Assembly: GCF_000317515.1 (NCBI RefSeq)
Contig: NC_019738.1
Location: 2,630,001 to 2,694,000 of the forward strand
Direction: 5' to 3'
DNA length: 64,000 nt
From: Allocoleopsis franciscana PCC 7113
GTDB taxonomy: Bacteria > Cyanobacteriota > Cyanobacteriia > Cyanobacteriales > Coleofasciculaceae
Position 1 is the first letter of the stretch. Each line of letters begins with the position of its first letter. Positions 1-8,955 of this stretch are shown piece after piece. The translations under genes were made by a program, and so were the position numbers. The notes beneath the pieces were generated by a model, which searched no databases, was not told where the DNA came from, and was given only the letters and a program-made list of their open reading frames with translations.

Positions 1-1
1 A

Positions 2-481
2 ATGACAAATCTGAGTGAACTACTAGAGCCGATCGCTAGTCAATTTCGGAGTATGGGAATTCCTGAACCCATTGTCCATTGGGGACATCCAGCGATGATG
101 GGAATTGTAGTCTTTGTTATGGGTAGCTTTGTGGGATTGGCAGGATGGCGGGCAAGAATGATCACTGATACGGCAGTCGCGATGAAAAGTCGAACCGATC
201 ATCGTAAGCTTGCCCCTTGGATGTTTCTTTTTATCGCGACTGGTTACACAGGAGGAGTTCTCTCACTAGTGATGCAAAATCAGCCCATTCTGGAAAGCCC
301 ACACTTTTGGACAGGCTCAATCGTGCTGATATTGTTAGCAACTAATGGTGTGATTTCCTTCGCTGGTTTTAGCAGTAACCAATCTGTGATGCGTACTATC
401 CATGCCTACTTAGGCAGTGCAGCACTCTGCCTACTGTTTTTTCATGCGGTACTGGGATTAAAGCTAGGTTTGGCAATCTGA
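2..481 (+). CDS. DUF4079 family membrane protein
   Basis: A 159-residue integral membrane protein. Hydrophobic segments lie at about residues 30-48, 72-90, 103-121 and 135-155, giving a four-helix protein with histidines inside or beside helices (HWGHP near residue 27, IHAYLG near 133, FFHAVLG near 147). This arrangement matches the cyanobacterial/plastid DUF4079 family, which is thought to be cytochrome b561-like; haem binding is inference. The ATG is the second base of the window, so the ribosome-binding site cannot be seen and a longer start cannot be excluded. The stop codon overlaps the comEC start by one base (TGATG), which implies translational coupling. Confidence 0.75.
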   Translation: MTNLSELLEPIASQFRSMGIPEPIVHWGHPAMMGIVVFVMGSFVGLAGWRARMITDTAVAMKSRTDHRKLAPWMFLFIATGYTGGVLSLVMQNQPILESPHFWTGSIVLILLATNGVISFAGFSSNQSVMRTIHAYLGSAALCLLFFHAVLGLKLGLAI

Positions 482-2814
482 TGAGTCCTGCCAGTGGTGC
501 TTTATTGAGTTTGGCTTATATTTTTGGCCTAGTGTTGACGGCACTTCTAGGCTCACCAACTCGTACTGTGCCTTGGACAGAGTATGGTCTACTAAGCTTA
601 GGGGTTGTTATTTTAGGGGTAATGGCAGCAATTGTCATGCCTCAATTCTGGCGAACTGGACCCAAAGCAAGACTTTGGTTAGCGGCTGGATTGGTTGCAG
701 CTCTAGCGATCGTGTATTTTCAAGCGCGAGTGCCAAAACCAACGTCCAATGATGTCAGCCAGTTTGTTCGCTCGGCTAATAATTTGGTGCAGGAGCAGGT
801 AGTGACGGTTCAAGGCAAAGTCAAAAGTATGCCTCGTCTTACCCGCTCCTCTAAAGCTCAGTTTTGGCTAGAAGCAACGCAATTGAGTGAGGTTGAAAGC
901 CGTGATCAGGCTGGTGCGATCAGTAAGGGAGTTACGGGTAAGCTGTATGTGACAGTACCCATCCTCCAGGCGACAGGTCTTTATCCAGACCAAACGATTT
1001 CCGTTACAGGAGTTTTATATAAACCCAAACCAGCCTCGAATCCAGGTGCTTTTGATTTTGAGACTTATCTGACCAAAGAGGGAGCTTTTGCAGGTTTCAG
1101 TGGGCGGCAAGTTAGCTTATTTGAAGAAGGGCAAGGACAACCGTGGGGATGGTGGAAACTACGGCAGCGCATCATCCGTGCCCAAGTTCGTCATTTAGGA
1201 AGTCCAGCAGGGCAAATTGTGAGTTCTTTTGTATTGGGAAATCGAGCGGTAGATATCCCCTACGATATCCGCGACTCCTTTATTCAGGCTGGATTAGCTC
1301 ATGCTTTAGCGGCTTCTGGAACCCAAACTTCTTTAATTCTGGGCTTGGTATTGGTGCTGACTAAGCGTCTTTCGGTGAAAGCTCAGTTAGGTTTTGGCAC
1401 GACAGCTCTAATTATTTTTGTATGTCTCACTGGATTACAGCCTTCGGTAATGCGAGCTGCGATTATGGGGTTTGGTGCGCTAGTTGCTCTAGTGACACAA
1501 CGGAAGATTAAACCATTAGGTTCACTGTTGGTTGCTGCAACCCTACTGCTACTCTTCAATCCCCTGTGGATTTGGGATTTAGGATTTCAGTTAAGCTTTT
1601 TGGCGACGCTAGGATTGCTAGTGACAGCACCTCCTGTGATCAAGCAACTGGATTGGATGCCACTGGCGATCGCTTCCTTAATCGCTATTACTATTGCTGC
1701 TGCGTTATGGACATTACCTCTACAACTTTATGTCTTTAACATGTTTGCGCCCTATAGCATAGCCGCAAATATCATCTCTGCCCCATTCGTTGCTGTTATT
1801 AGTATCGGTAGCATTATTGATGCACTAGTCGCTTTAATTTCGCCAGTCGCTGGAAGCGCTCTAGCTTGGTTGCTCTACTATCCAACTCATTTTCTGATAG
1901 GGCTGGTGGAATTTTTTAATGCCTTGCCGGGAAGTTCAGTGGCAGTTGGTAAAATTTCTTGGGTGCAACTGTTGATTCTATACGGTTTGATTGGGTTCAG
2001 CAGTATTAACAAGAAGTGGCAACGTCGATGGTGGTTAGCTGGCTTGGTGGCTGTAATGTTAGTAGCACTGCCCGTTTGGCAGACAAAGATATCCCAATTC
2101 CAAGTTACGGTATTGGCTACAGACCAAGATCAAGTTTTAGTGATTCAAGACCAAGGACAAGTGATATTAATTAATAGTGGGGATGCCGATACCGTCAATT
2201 TTACGGTTTTACCATTTCTACAAAAACAAGGAATTAATCAAATTAATGGGGCAATTGCCCTGGATAGTGAACCCCGTCTTAGAAGTGGCTGGTTACAAAT
2301 ATTGCCTAGTTTGCCAATTAGGGCGTTTTACGATATTGCTGCTCCTCAGTCTCCGCCTGCTGAAACGAAAACGATTGTTAGTAGCATTCAAACTCAAAAA
2401 GGTAATTATCAGCGAGTATTAACGGGACAAAAGATGTTTGTGGGTTCTACACCGCTAGAACTCATCAATGCCGATCCGCCAGTGTTACAATTGCAAATCC
2501 GATATCAGAGTTGGTTGCTTTTGGGAGAAATGAAGCCAGAGGTTCAACAAAAGTTAGTCGAGAGCCGCAATGTTCCACAGGTACAAGTCCTGTGGTGGTC
2601 TGGAGAACGTTTATCACCAGAGTTTTTCAAGGCTCTCAAACCGAAAGTTGCGATCGCTTCTTCTAAAACAGTGGATTTGGATACAGCTAAACTTTTGCAA
2701 AATGCTAAAGTACCGCTTTATTGGACGGGTCGTGATGGGGCGATCCAGTGGACGCCTCAAGAGGGTTTTCAAACAACCATTGAGGCAACCAATAAAGACG
2801 CACAACTCCTTTAA
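481..2814 (+). CDS. comEC: ComEC/Rec2-family competence membrane protein
   Basis: A 777-residue polytopic membrane protein resembling the DNA-uptake channel ComEC. An N-terminal hydrophobic stretch (about 5-75) leads to a DUF4131/OB-like soluble region (about 100-210), the multi-helix Competence domain (about 235-535), and a C-terminal metallo-beta-lactamase-like domain from about residue 560. Where the HxHxDH metal motif is expected, the sequence reads AIALDSEPRLRSGW, so the metal ligands appear to be absent. The translocation channel should still work, but nuclease activity of the C-terminal domain is doubtful. The gene overlaps the upstream DUF4079 gene by one base. An HhH protein that could act as a DNA receptor is encoded near 40 kb. 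Confidence 0.88.
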   Translation: MSPASGALLSLAYIFGLVLTALLGSPTRTVPWTEYGLLSLGVVILGVMAAIVMPQFWRTGPKARLWLAAGLVAALAIVYFQARVPKPTSNDVSQFVRSANNLVQEQVVTVQGKVKSMPRLTRSSKAQFWLEATQLSEVESRDQAGAISKGVTGKLYVTVPILQATGLYPDQTISVTGVLYKPKPASNPGAFDFETYLTKEGAFAGFSGRQVSLFEEGQGQPWGWWKLRQRIIRAQVRHLGSPAGQIVSSFVLGNRAVDIPYDIRDSFIQAGLAHALAASGTQTSLILGLVLVLTKRLSVKAQLGFGTTALIIFVCLTGLQPSVMRAAIMGFGALVALVTQRKIKPLGSLLVAATLLLLFNPLWIWDLGFQLSFLATLGLLVTAPPVIKQLDWMPLAIASLIAITIAAALWTLPLQLYVFNMFAPYSIAANIISAPFVAVISIGSIIDALVALISPVAGSALAWLLYYPTHFLIGLVEFFNALPGSSVAVGKISWVQLLILYGLIGFSSINKKWQRRWWLAGLVAVMLVALPVWQTKISQFQVTVLATDQDQVLVIQDQGQVILINSGDADTVNFTVLPFLQKQGINQINGAIALDSEPRLRSGWLQILPSLPIRAFYDIAAPQSPPAETKTIVSSIQTQKGNYQRVLTGQKMFVGSTPLELINADPPVLQLQIRYQSWLLLGEMKPEVQQKLVESRNVPQVQVLWWSGERLSPEFFKALKPKVAIASSKTVDLDTAKLLQNAKVPLYWTGRDGAIQWTPQEGFQTTIEATNKDAQLL

Positions 2815-2914
2815 CACCGCCAAAGCGAGTTTGACGGTAGTGGATTTTCTCTGCTAATCAATGCAAGTCTTTGCGTCAATAACTTGCCGTTGCTTTTTTG
2901 ATTCTTGATGCTAA

Positions 2915-3001
2915 CGGAGAGGGGGGGATTCGAACCCCCGGAAGGTATGACCCTTCAACAGATTTCGAGTCTGCCGCATTCAACCGCTCTGCCACCTCTC
3001 C
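2915..3001 (-). tRNA. tRNA-Ser (anticodon CGA)
   Basis: Read on the minus strand, the sequence folds as a class II tRNA. The 7-bp acceptor stem is GGAGAGG paired with CCTCTCC, with a G discriminator. The anticodon loop is CTCGAAA between GCAGA and TCTGT, there is a long variable arm, and the T arm carries GGTTCGAATCC. The anticodon CGA reads UCG serine codons. The length is 87 nt with no encoded CCA. Confidence 0.95.
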
Positions 3002-3870
3002 AAGTAGGATTTTATTTTTTGTCTGTGTCTAGACGGACGTTAATCGGCATCTGGATTGTCAGTGCCACACGACTCTAGAAGCCAAGATTCTATACTAGCT
3101 CAGTGCCTACCAAAGGGCAACCCAACCTGAGAGAACTTATCCGTACCCAACATGAGGCTGTGTGTAAAGCACGAACAGCTAAGTGCTCTATATTGAATTG
3201 CCATCAATTGGAACGGATCAGATGTCCATGCCTTAAGTAATGGGAAAGCTGACATCGGATATTTATGGATGCCTCTAACTGATTGGATTTTGCTTTTGTC
3301 CAAAGTCCAAATAGGAAATGGATGGACATAGACTGTTGGCAGATGGCAGTACTTTAATCTCCACTTTTTATCCGGCGCGAATTTATTCTATCCATAAAAT
3401 GAGTTATTAGTGCGTCCGTTCGGTATATAAGCAATAGGAACATACTCCGAAAAAAATCTGTCTCTATAATGGGTTTGACTGGAATTTTCTGGAGCGTTAT
3501 CGCCATTTCCTTCAATCGTTATGTCAAAGAAGCTTAACTTTGCTCGCCGGACGCTAATTTCTACTGGAGAATTAAAACAATCACCGGGATGCAGCCGAAT
3601 ATCACGCTAAAATAGCTTCAAATATGTAAAGTATTAATCAAGTTTTTTAAACCTGAGAGCGAAGCGTCCCATCAGGGTGAAAATAAGAATATGGCTGATG
3701 ACTTTCCTGAGTTGGGTGCATAAGTTCGCAGTTTCATGAGCGACCTAACCAGGTTTCAATTCAATTATGGATAAACCCGTCGCTCACCTCGGAGTCGTTA
3801 AATGCTTTGCCTAGGACGACTCGAACAAGCCATGAGTACCCATCCCTAGTGATTTATCCGTCAAACCTTC
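3002..3870. other. 869-bp intergenic region without a recognisable gene
   Basis: No open frame here has a convincing ribosome-binding site or family resemblance. A 67-codon minus-strand frame at 3100-3303 looks fortuitous. The stretch contains repeat-like text such as AGAGCGAAGCGTCCC near 3660 and must hold the promoter of the downstream HD-GYP gene, but no clear promoter box could be assigned. Confidence 0.6.
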
Positions 3871-5571
3871 ATGACAGCCTCTTACTCCCCTATCCTGACC
3901 CTTGAAAGCCAAGAACTTTTACAAGAAGCCTCTGCTGAAAGAGTCGAACTCATCGAACAGCTATTGGCTATTGGCACAGCTCTTTCAAGCACCAATAATT
4001 TAGATGAATTATTGCATCTGATTTTATTTAAGAGCCGAGAGATTACCTGTAGTGATGCCGGTAGTGTTTATCTGATCAACCGTCAGGAAGAGTCTCCTAC
4101 CTTACTCTTCAAGGTCGCACAGAATGATTCTATACCGAACAATCCCTTTCAGGAATTTGCGATGCCCTTGACCCGCAAAAGCTTGGCGGGGTATGTGGCA
4201 CTCACCGGTGAAATTTTAAATTTGCCAGATGCTTATAATTTACCACCGGATGTTCCTTACCAGCTAGACCGTAGTTTTGATACTACCATGCCCTATCGCA
4301 CTTGCTCGGTGTTGGTGCTGCCCATGCAAGACCAAGACGGGGAAATTATTGGTGTGCTACAGCTCATTAATCGGAAGGTGAAGCCCGATCTCGTGATCAC
4401 CACAGAGAATTCGATGGTGGTAACCCAGCCTTATTCACAATGGGAAGAACGAATTGTGCGATCGCTCGCTTCTCAGGCGGCAATTTCCATTGAACGCAAT
4501 TACCTACAAAAAAGCATTGAGAATCTGTTTGAGGGGTTTGTTAAAGCCTCTGTACAGATTATTGAAGCACGAGACCCGACGACCTCGGGTCACTCGGAAC
4601 GGGTGGCTGAACTTACGGTACGCCTTTCAGAAGAGGCCAGTGCGATTACCAGTGGCCCACTGCGGTTAATTCAGTTTGGCGATCGCCAAATTCAAGAAAT
4701 TCGCTATGCTGCCCTACTGCACGACTTTGGCAAAGTTGGAATCCCCGAAGCTATTCTCGGCAAACGGAAAAAACTCTACCCCGATCAACTCGAAATCATT
4801 CGCCACCGCTTTGCCCTGGCACGCCGTACCTTAGAAATGGAATGCGCTCAAAATAAATTTAAGTACTTACTTGAGCATCCAAGTCATCAGCATCGGGATG
4901 ACACTTCCAACACAGGTTGTTCCCACTGCCAAAAACTCGAACAACTGGAGAGCCAGCTAACTCAAACGATTGAGGCACTCGAATATTATTGGGAGTTTAT
5001 CAGAGAACTCAATGAACCTGATGTTGTAATCCGCAGAGATTTCCAGGCGTTTTCTGAAGAGACTTCGGCGCAATTGGCAGCTCTTACTAAATATACTTAT
5101 CGAGATATTGACGGGGAGACTAAACCTCTAATCACAGAGGCTGAGATGACTCAGTTGCTAGTTCCCAGAGGGAACCTAACTAACAAGGAGCGTTTGGGTA
5201 TTGAAGAGCATGTTACCCACACATACCACTTTCTCCGGCGGATTCCCTGGACGAAGCATCTCAAAGAGGTGCCTACCATTGCTTACGGACATCACGAAAA
5301 GCTAGATGGTAGTGGTTACCCTCAGGGGTTGAAGCAAGAGGAAATTCCGATCCAAACGCAAATGCTAACGGTTGCAGATATTTATGACGCTCTCACCGCT
5401 AGCGATCGCCCTTATAAGCGTCGTCTACCCTTAGACACCGCGCTCAAAATCCTGCGCCAAGAAGCTGCCAAAAACAAAATCAACAGCGACTTGGTCGAAT
5501 TATTTGAGCAAAAACAGGTTTTTACGGTTGTGGGTCATACCCTACCCGTTGATGCTCACTCAATAGCATAA
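3871..5571 (+). CDS. GAF domain-HD-GYP domain signalling protein
   Basis: A 566-residue soluble protein. A GAF domain spans about 25-215, followed by an HD-GYP-type phosphohydrolase domain (about 220-560). Visible catalytic elements are TSGHSERVA, the HD pair in LLHDFGKVGIPE (near residue 287), and GHHEKLDGSGYPQGL (near 473), the GYP signature. HD-GYP proteins usually hydrolyse cyclic di-GMP. This one has about 140 residues inserted between the HD and GYP halves, containing a CxHC cluster (TGCSHCQKLEQ), so metal binding there is possible. No receiver domain is present; the GAF domain is the likely input. A strong hairpin terminator follows the stop codon. Confidence 0.85.
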   Translation: MTASYSPILTLESQELLQEASAERVELIEQLLAIGTALSSTNNLDELLHLILFKSREITCSDAGSVYLINRQEESPTLLFKVAQNDSIPNNPFQEFAMPLTRKSLAGYVALTGEILNLPDAYNLPPDVPYQLDRSFDTTMPYRTCSVLVLPMQDQDGEIIGVLQLINRKVKPDLVITTENSMVVTQPYSQWEERIVRSLASQAAISIERNYLQKSIENLFEGFVKASVQIIEARDPTTSGHSERVAELTVRLSEEASAITSGPLRLIQFGDRQIQEIRYAALLHDFGKVGIPEAILGKRKKLYPDQLEIIRHRFALARRTLEMECAQNKFKYLLEHPSHQHRDDTSNTGCSHCQKLEQLESQLTQTIEALEYYWEFIRELNEPDVVIRRDFQAFSEETSAQLAALTKYTYRDIDGETKPLITEAEMTQLLVPRGNLTNKERLGIEEHVTHTYHFLRRIPWTKHLKEVPTIAYGHHEKLDGSGYPQGLKQEEIPIQTQMLTVADIYDALTASDRPYKRRLPLDTALKILRQEAAKNKINSDLVELFEQKQVFTVVGHTLPVDAHSIA

Positions 5572-5583
5572 AAAGCCTGAAGT

Positions 5584-5636
5584 AAAAAGGATGAAGTATG
5601 AAAACCTTCCTTCTTGGTTCATGCCTCATCCTTTTT
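5584..5636 (+). terminator. Rho-independent terminator after the HD-GYP gene
   Basis: AAAAAGGATGA at 5584-5594 is perfectly complementary to TCATCCTTTTT at 5626-5636. The inner bases (AGTATGAA against TTCATGCC) extend the stem imperfectly. The right arm ends in a run of five T, 12 bases after the stop codon. Confidence 0.75.
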
Positions 5637-5679
5637 CAATCCCCATCTCTGTGTTTGCAATTCTTATCTTTTGCTCCTG

Positions 5680-5753
5680 TTTTCCCCACAGATTCCCCAG
5701 CATTTCCACACAGGTATGGAATATTTTCCACAGGTTGCTCCTGATTTTCCACA
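5680..5753 (+). promoter_or_regulatory. Cluster of four phased DnaA-box-like sequences (candidate oriC element)
   Basis: Two exact copies of TTTTCCACA lie at 5724-5732 and 5745-5753, with near matches ATTTCCACA at 5702-5710 and TTTTCCCCACA at 5680-5690. Their right ends are spaced 20, 22 and 21 bp apart, about two helical turns, and all point the same way. TTTTCCACA is the preferred DnaA box of several cyanobacteria. The array sits in a 554-bp non-coding gap. It could be a chromosomal origin, or a DnaA-binding regulatory or titration site. No dnaA or dnaN gene is in the window to support an origin. Confidence 0.45.
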
Positions 5754-6125
5754 GGCAGATACGGTAGGATAAAGTCTTCCTGTCTTCCTGGGGATTTTTC
5801 CAGGCGAGTCTCTAATCGGGGGTAAAAGACGAGTTTATATGAAGATATTTAACGGGGATCGGCTTCAAACCCTGATTCGTTCGTAACTATTTTTGGTATT
5901 TGAGCAGGGTTGTAATATTTCGCAGCATTGACAACCCCACCCCATCTCAGCCGACAATGGTGCGACCAACCCTTAAAAGTTTCTCTTGGAAAAGAGCCCA
6001 ACGGGAGTTAGAGAGGGTGCTTTTTCAAGCTCATTTTTCGTGGGCTTTCAGTTGAAAAGCCGAAGATCAAAGGCGCTGAAAGCCAGGTTACTTTGTCCCT
6101 ATACGCCATGAAACGAGAGGTAAAC

Positions 6126-6350
6126 ATGAACGCAACCGTCAGCATCCTGGCCGAAATTCCTGAAGATCTGCACGAATCCCTCAAGCGCTACTTAGAAAAC
6201 CATCCTACGTGGGATCAAGATCGGGTCTTTGCCGCAGCACTGTCCCTGTTTTTGCTTCAAAATGGAAATGGTAAAATGCCAGAAACCTCGCAAACCTATC
6301 GCGCCTGTGCTCGTGTCTATCTAGAATCTCTGTTTCAGTATCCGGCTTGA
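6126..6350 (+). CDS. DUF2811 family protein
   Basis: A 74-residue protein beginning MNATVSILAEIPEDLHESLKRYLENHP, with the DQDRVFAAALSLFLLQN block typical of the cyanobacterial DUF2811 family. The fold is probably small and helical, with an N-terminal strand that recalls ribbon-helix-helix proteins. The start chosen is the ATG at 6126, preceded by GAGAGG at suitable distance; an upstream in-frame ATG at 6093 lacks such a site. Function is unknown; DNA binding is only a guess from the shape. Confidence 0.75.
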   Translation: MNATVSILAEIPEDLHESLKRYLENHPTWDQDRVFAAALSLFLLQNGNGKMPETSQTYRACARVYLESLFQYPA

Positions 6351-6619
6351 GCCAGAGACTAGGTATAAACTCGGAGGTTGAGGGTGATCAGGCTCCAGAT
6401 TTAGAGCGCTTACAGTTGATATTTCCCCTACCTGGTTATGAAGAACCCTTCGCTCAACTTCTCGCTTTCCTTTGATACAGAAGTCGCAGAGCGATGGGTT
6501 GTCCTTTTATTGCTAAACTCATAAAAGTTTTCTGCTCACACCCCTGATCGGTAGTAGAAATTCAATTGTTGTGACAACAAAGCAAAAGCTTCTGAAGTGG
6601 TTAGATTTTTTGAGTATTA

Positions 6620-7240
6620 ATGGCAGAAAGCATCACAACATCTAGTCTGGTTATTCCTCAGCTCATTGTGGGTTTGGGGAATCCTGAATCCAAGTACGAG
6701 AAAACACGGCACAACATTGGTTTTGAGGCTGTTGATGCCTTGGCGAAAACCTGGCAAATCTCTTGGAGTGAAAATCGCCGATTTCAAGCCTTGATTGGAG
6801 AAGGACAGGGTGCTAACGGAGATAAGGTACGTTTGCTCAAGCCACTCACCTATATGAATCGCTCAGGGCAAGCGATTCGTAGCGCGACGGATTGGTACAA
6901 GCTGCCGCCTGAGTCAACGCTAATTATCTACGACGATATGGACTTATCCGTGGGGCGTCTGCGACTGCGTCTTTCGGGATCAGCAGGCGGACACAATGGG
7001 ATGAAATCTGCGATCGCACATTTGGGCACACAAAATTTTCCCCGCCTGCGGATTGGGATCGGCAAGTCTAGGGCGGATAAAGACAGTGTGTCCCATGTCC
7101 TAGGAAAATTTTCACCGGAAGAAACTCAAATCATGTCCGAAGTTCTCCAACTTGTAGTTGATGCCGTAGAACTAGCACTCAAGCAAGGTGTGGAAAAAGC
7201 AATGAGTCTCTACAATAATCGCAATGTAGAGTTGGGTTGA
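6620..7240 (+). CDS. pth: Peptidyl-tRNA hydrolase
   Basis: A 206-residue enzyme that releases tRNA from peptidyl-tRNA shed by ribosomes. The family signatures are clear: LIVGLGNP with Asn21, TRHNIGFEAVD with catalytic His31, the conserved Asp in IYDDMDLSVGRLRLR (near 104), and SGSAGGHNGMKSAIAHLGT. Length is normal for the bacterial Pth family, with about 14 extra N-terminal residues. It is transcribed towards the minus-strand gene that follows. GGTTGAA near its stop codon pairs with TTCAACC just downstream (about 7236-7259) and could end transcription. Confidence 0.95.
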   Translation: MAESITTSSLVIPQLIVGLGNPESKYEKTRHNIGFEAVDALAKTWQISWSENRRFQALIGEGQGANGDKVRLLKPLTYMNRSGQAIRSATDWYKLPPESTLIIYDDMDLSVGRLRLRLSGSAGGHNGMKSAIAHLGTQNFPRLRIGIGKSRADKDSVSHVLGKFSPEETQIMSEVLQLVVDAVELALKQGVEKAMSLYNNRNVELG

Positions 7241-7300
7241 AAATTGAAACGTTCAACCTCACAAAACAATGTTTAGTCGGCTAACCTTCTACTCCTTAAA

Positions 7301-8584
7301 TCACATAATTTGAGTTAAGCAGGAAAGGTCTGCTGAACCAAAGTGAACGCTAAATGCGACATTCAGGTTTTCCAATGATTTGATTAACCAGGGTACACCG
7401 TCTTTGGTTGAAGCCTCGTAGTGATTAAACAAAATGGAAAACCGTTTTTCCAGGTAAGGCTTAACTTTGCGGCATAGCAGTACAATTTTAAGTAACAACC
7501 CAGTTGTGAAGGTTGCCCCCAAGTTAGTAATTAGATCAACAAAAATAAAGTGGTTAGGTCGTTGAGGACTTTCCACTACTAAGAAGTTCAATAACTGGCT
7601 ACAAGTCCGGACGAGTAAGAACTCCGTTGGCTTCTGAGAATTGCACTGAGGCAAGGTCTCACTGAGATGATTATACAAACGATCATTAAACTGACGTTTT
7701 CCGTAGCTTGGATCGATTGAAAGAGTCAAGTACTCATACAAGTCATCTTTAAACGCTTTATACGAAATCGTCTGGCTACTGTGGGTGAGGAAGCTGTGGG
7801 CGACATCTCGGTAAGTGTCAGAACCTTGCACTTTACCAACAAACTGTTTAAGCGCCACTGCCAATTCTCGCTCAGTTAACAGGGTAGGATTGCTGACAGG
7901 CTGAATGATTTTATCAAGGGTGTCTTTGGACTGGGAGCGCATGGCTTGGGCGCGTCGCACCTGATACGTGACATACTGAGACAAATCTAATTCAAAGCGC
8001 CGCTGAATCCGTGATTGAACTTGCCGAACGGTCTGCTGATGCTCGTAACTGCTATCTTCACTCAGAAGGCAGTGTTCATAGAGGTATGGATACCGTTGAA
8101 TCAGAGTCCCTACAGCGATCGAACCACTGTTATAAGCCTCGGCTGATTCACTCATTACGGTTGACAAACGCCGCAATGTTAAATATTGCTCTGTTTCAGT
8201 GAAAAGCTGTACGAGATGACGCAGCCGTCTGGCTCCACGAGATTGAACTTTGGTGGGATCAGGTGGATTCTCGAATAGCGCTACCAACTCAGGGATGGCT
8301 CCCTGTAGTTGTGGTTGTAGTTGCCAACGATTGATGAGAATGTGGCAACAGCGGTTGAGTACAAACTTGAACTCTTGTTCAGCTCGCTTGTTCATCGCAA
8401 CCTTCTCTAAAGCCAACCAGACTTGCGGCTCTTCGTATCTCACTCCATCGAGAAATAGAGATCGAAAACGCTCAATCAATTGGCTACATGACTCCACCTG
8501 TACGCAGTAGAGTAAATGATCGTACAGTTGCTGTTCTTCTAAGCTAGGTTGTCGGATATCAGAATCTGTCCAAGTAGTAGTCAC
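7301..8584 (-). CDS. Conserved cyanobacterial protein of unknown function
   Basis: A soluble, mostly helical protein of about 427 residues without signal peptide, membrane segment or recognised motif. A GTG at 8584 is preceded by AGGAGG at 11 bases, so it is preferred over the TTG at 8593, which sits almost on the Shine-Dalgarno sequence. The composition (many Leu, Gln, Arg; blocks such as RRLRHLVQLFTETEQYLTLRRL) suggests a helical-repeat scaffold. It converges with pth. No function can be assigned. Confidence 0.7.
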   Translation of the reverse strand: MTTTWTDSDIRQPSLEEQQLYDHLLYCVQVESCSQLIERFRSLFLDGVRYEEPQVWLALEKVAMNKRAEQEFKFVLNRCCHILINRWQLQPQLQGAIPELVALFENPPDPTKVQSRGARRLRHLVQLFTETEQYLTLRRLSTVMSESAEAYNSGSIAVGTLIQRYPYLYEHCLLSEDSSYEHQQTVRQVQSRIQRRFELDLSQYVTYQVRRAQAMRSQSKDTLDKIIQPVSNPTLLTERELAVALKQFVGKVQGSDTYRDVAHSFLTHSSQTISYKAFKDDLYEYLTLSIDPSYGKRQFNDRLYNHLSETLPQCNSQKPTEFLLVRTCSQLLNFLVVESPQRPNHFIFVDLITNLGATFTTGLLLKIVLLCRKVKPYLEKRFSILFNHYEASTKDGVPWLIKSLENLNVAFSVHFGSADLSCLTQIM

Positions 8585-8955
8585 TTCACACAAGCCCTCC
8601 TACGTGCAGACGCTAGGGCGAGTCATATAGGTTTTTTTGAGAAAGTGTCATTTTAGATTGGGCTAAGTTTCTAGTAGGCACCAAGCCAAAATGATGATGC
8701 ACTGCAAGATTACCCAGCCTAAGCGGGTATACTCAAAGCTAACCTATCTTAAAGTAGGTTATTTACTCACTAGGATATCCTGTCCAAATCTTCACGGGGA
8801 TCAGAAAATATACGGGAAAATTGTAAAGATTCAGTAAAGCCATAGCCCAGTTATATCAGACAATCAGTGAGAAAATCCTGACAACCCCCCTCCTAGAAAT
8901 TACAAAACTTTATTCCAGCAAAGCATACATTTATCAAATTTGGAAAGATACACTG
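8585..8955. other. Divergent intergenic region upstream of murF
   Basis: About 370 bases separate two divergently transcribed genes and should contain both promoters. AACCTA near 8740 pairs with TAGGTT about 8 bases on, a weak hairpin. Nothing else is recognisable. Confidence 0.5.

Larger units (their letters stand above)
5572..6125. other. Intergenic region between the HD-GYP and DUF2811 genes
   Basis: This gap holds the terminator of the HD-GYP gene and the DnaA-box-like cluster. Between about 5800 and 6090 it also holds what should be the promoter and leader of the DUF2811 gene. No additional reading frame is credible. Confidence 0.6.

Noticed and set aside
3100-3303. 67-codon minus-strand frame in the gap after tRNA-Ser
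   Set aside because: No start signal and no family resemblance; composition typical of a chance frame.
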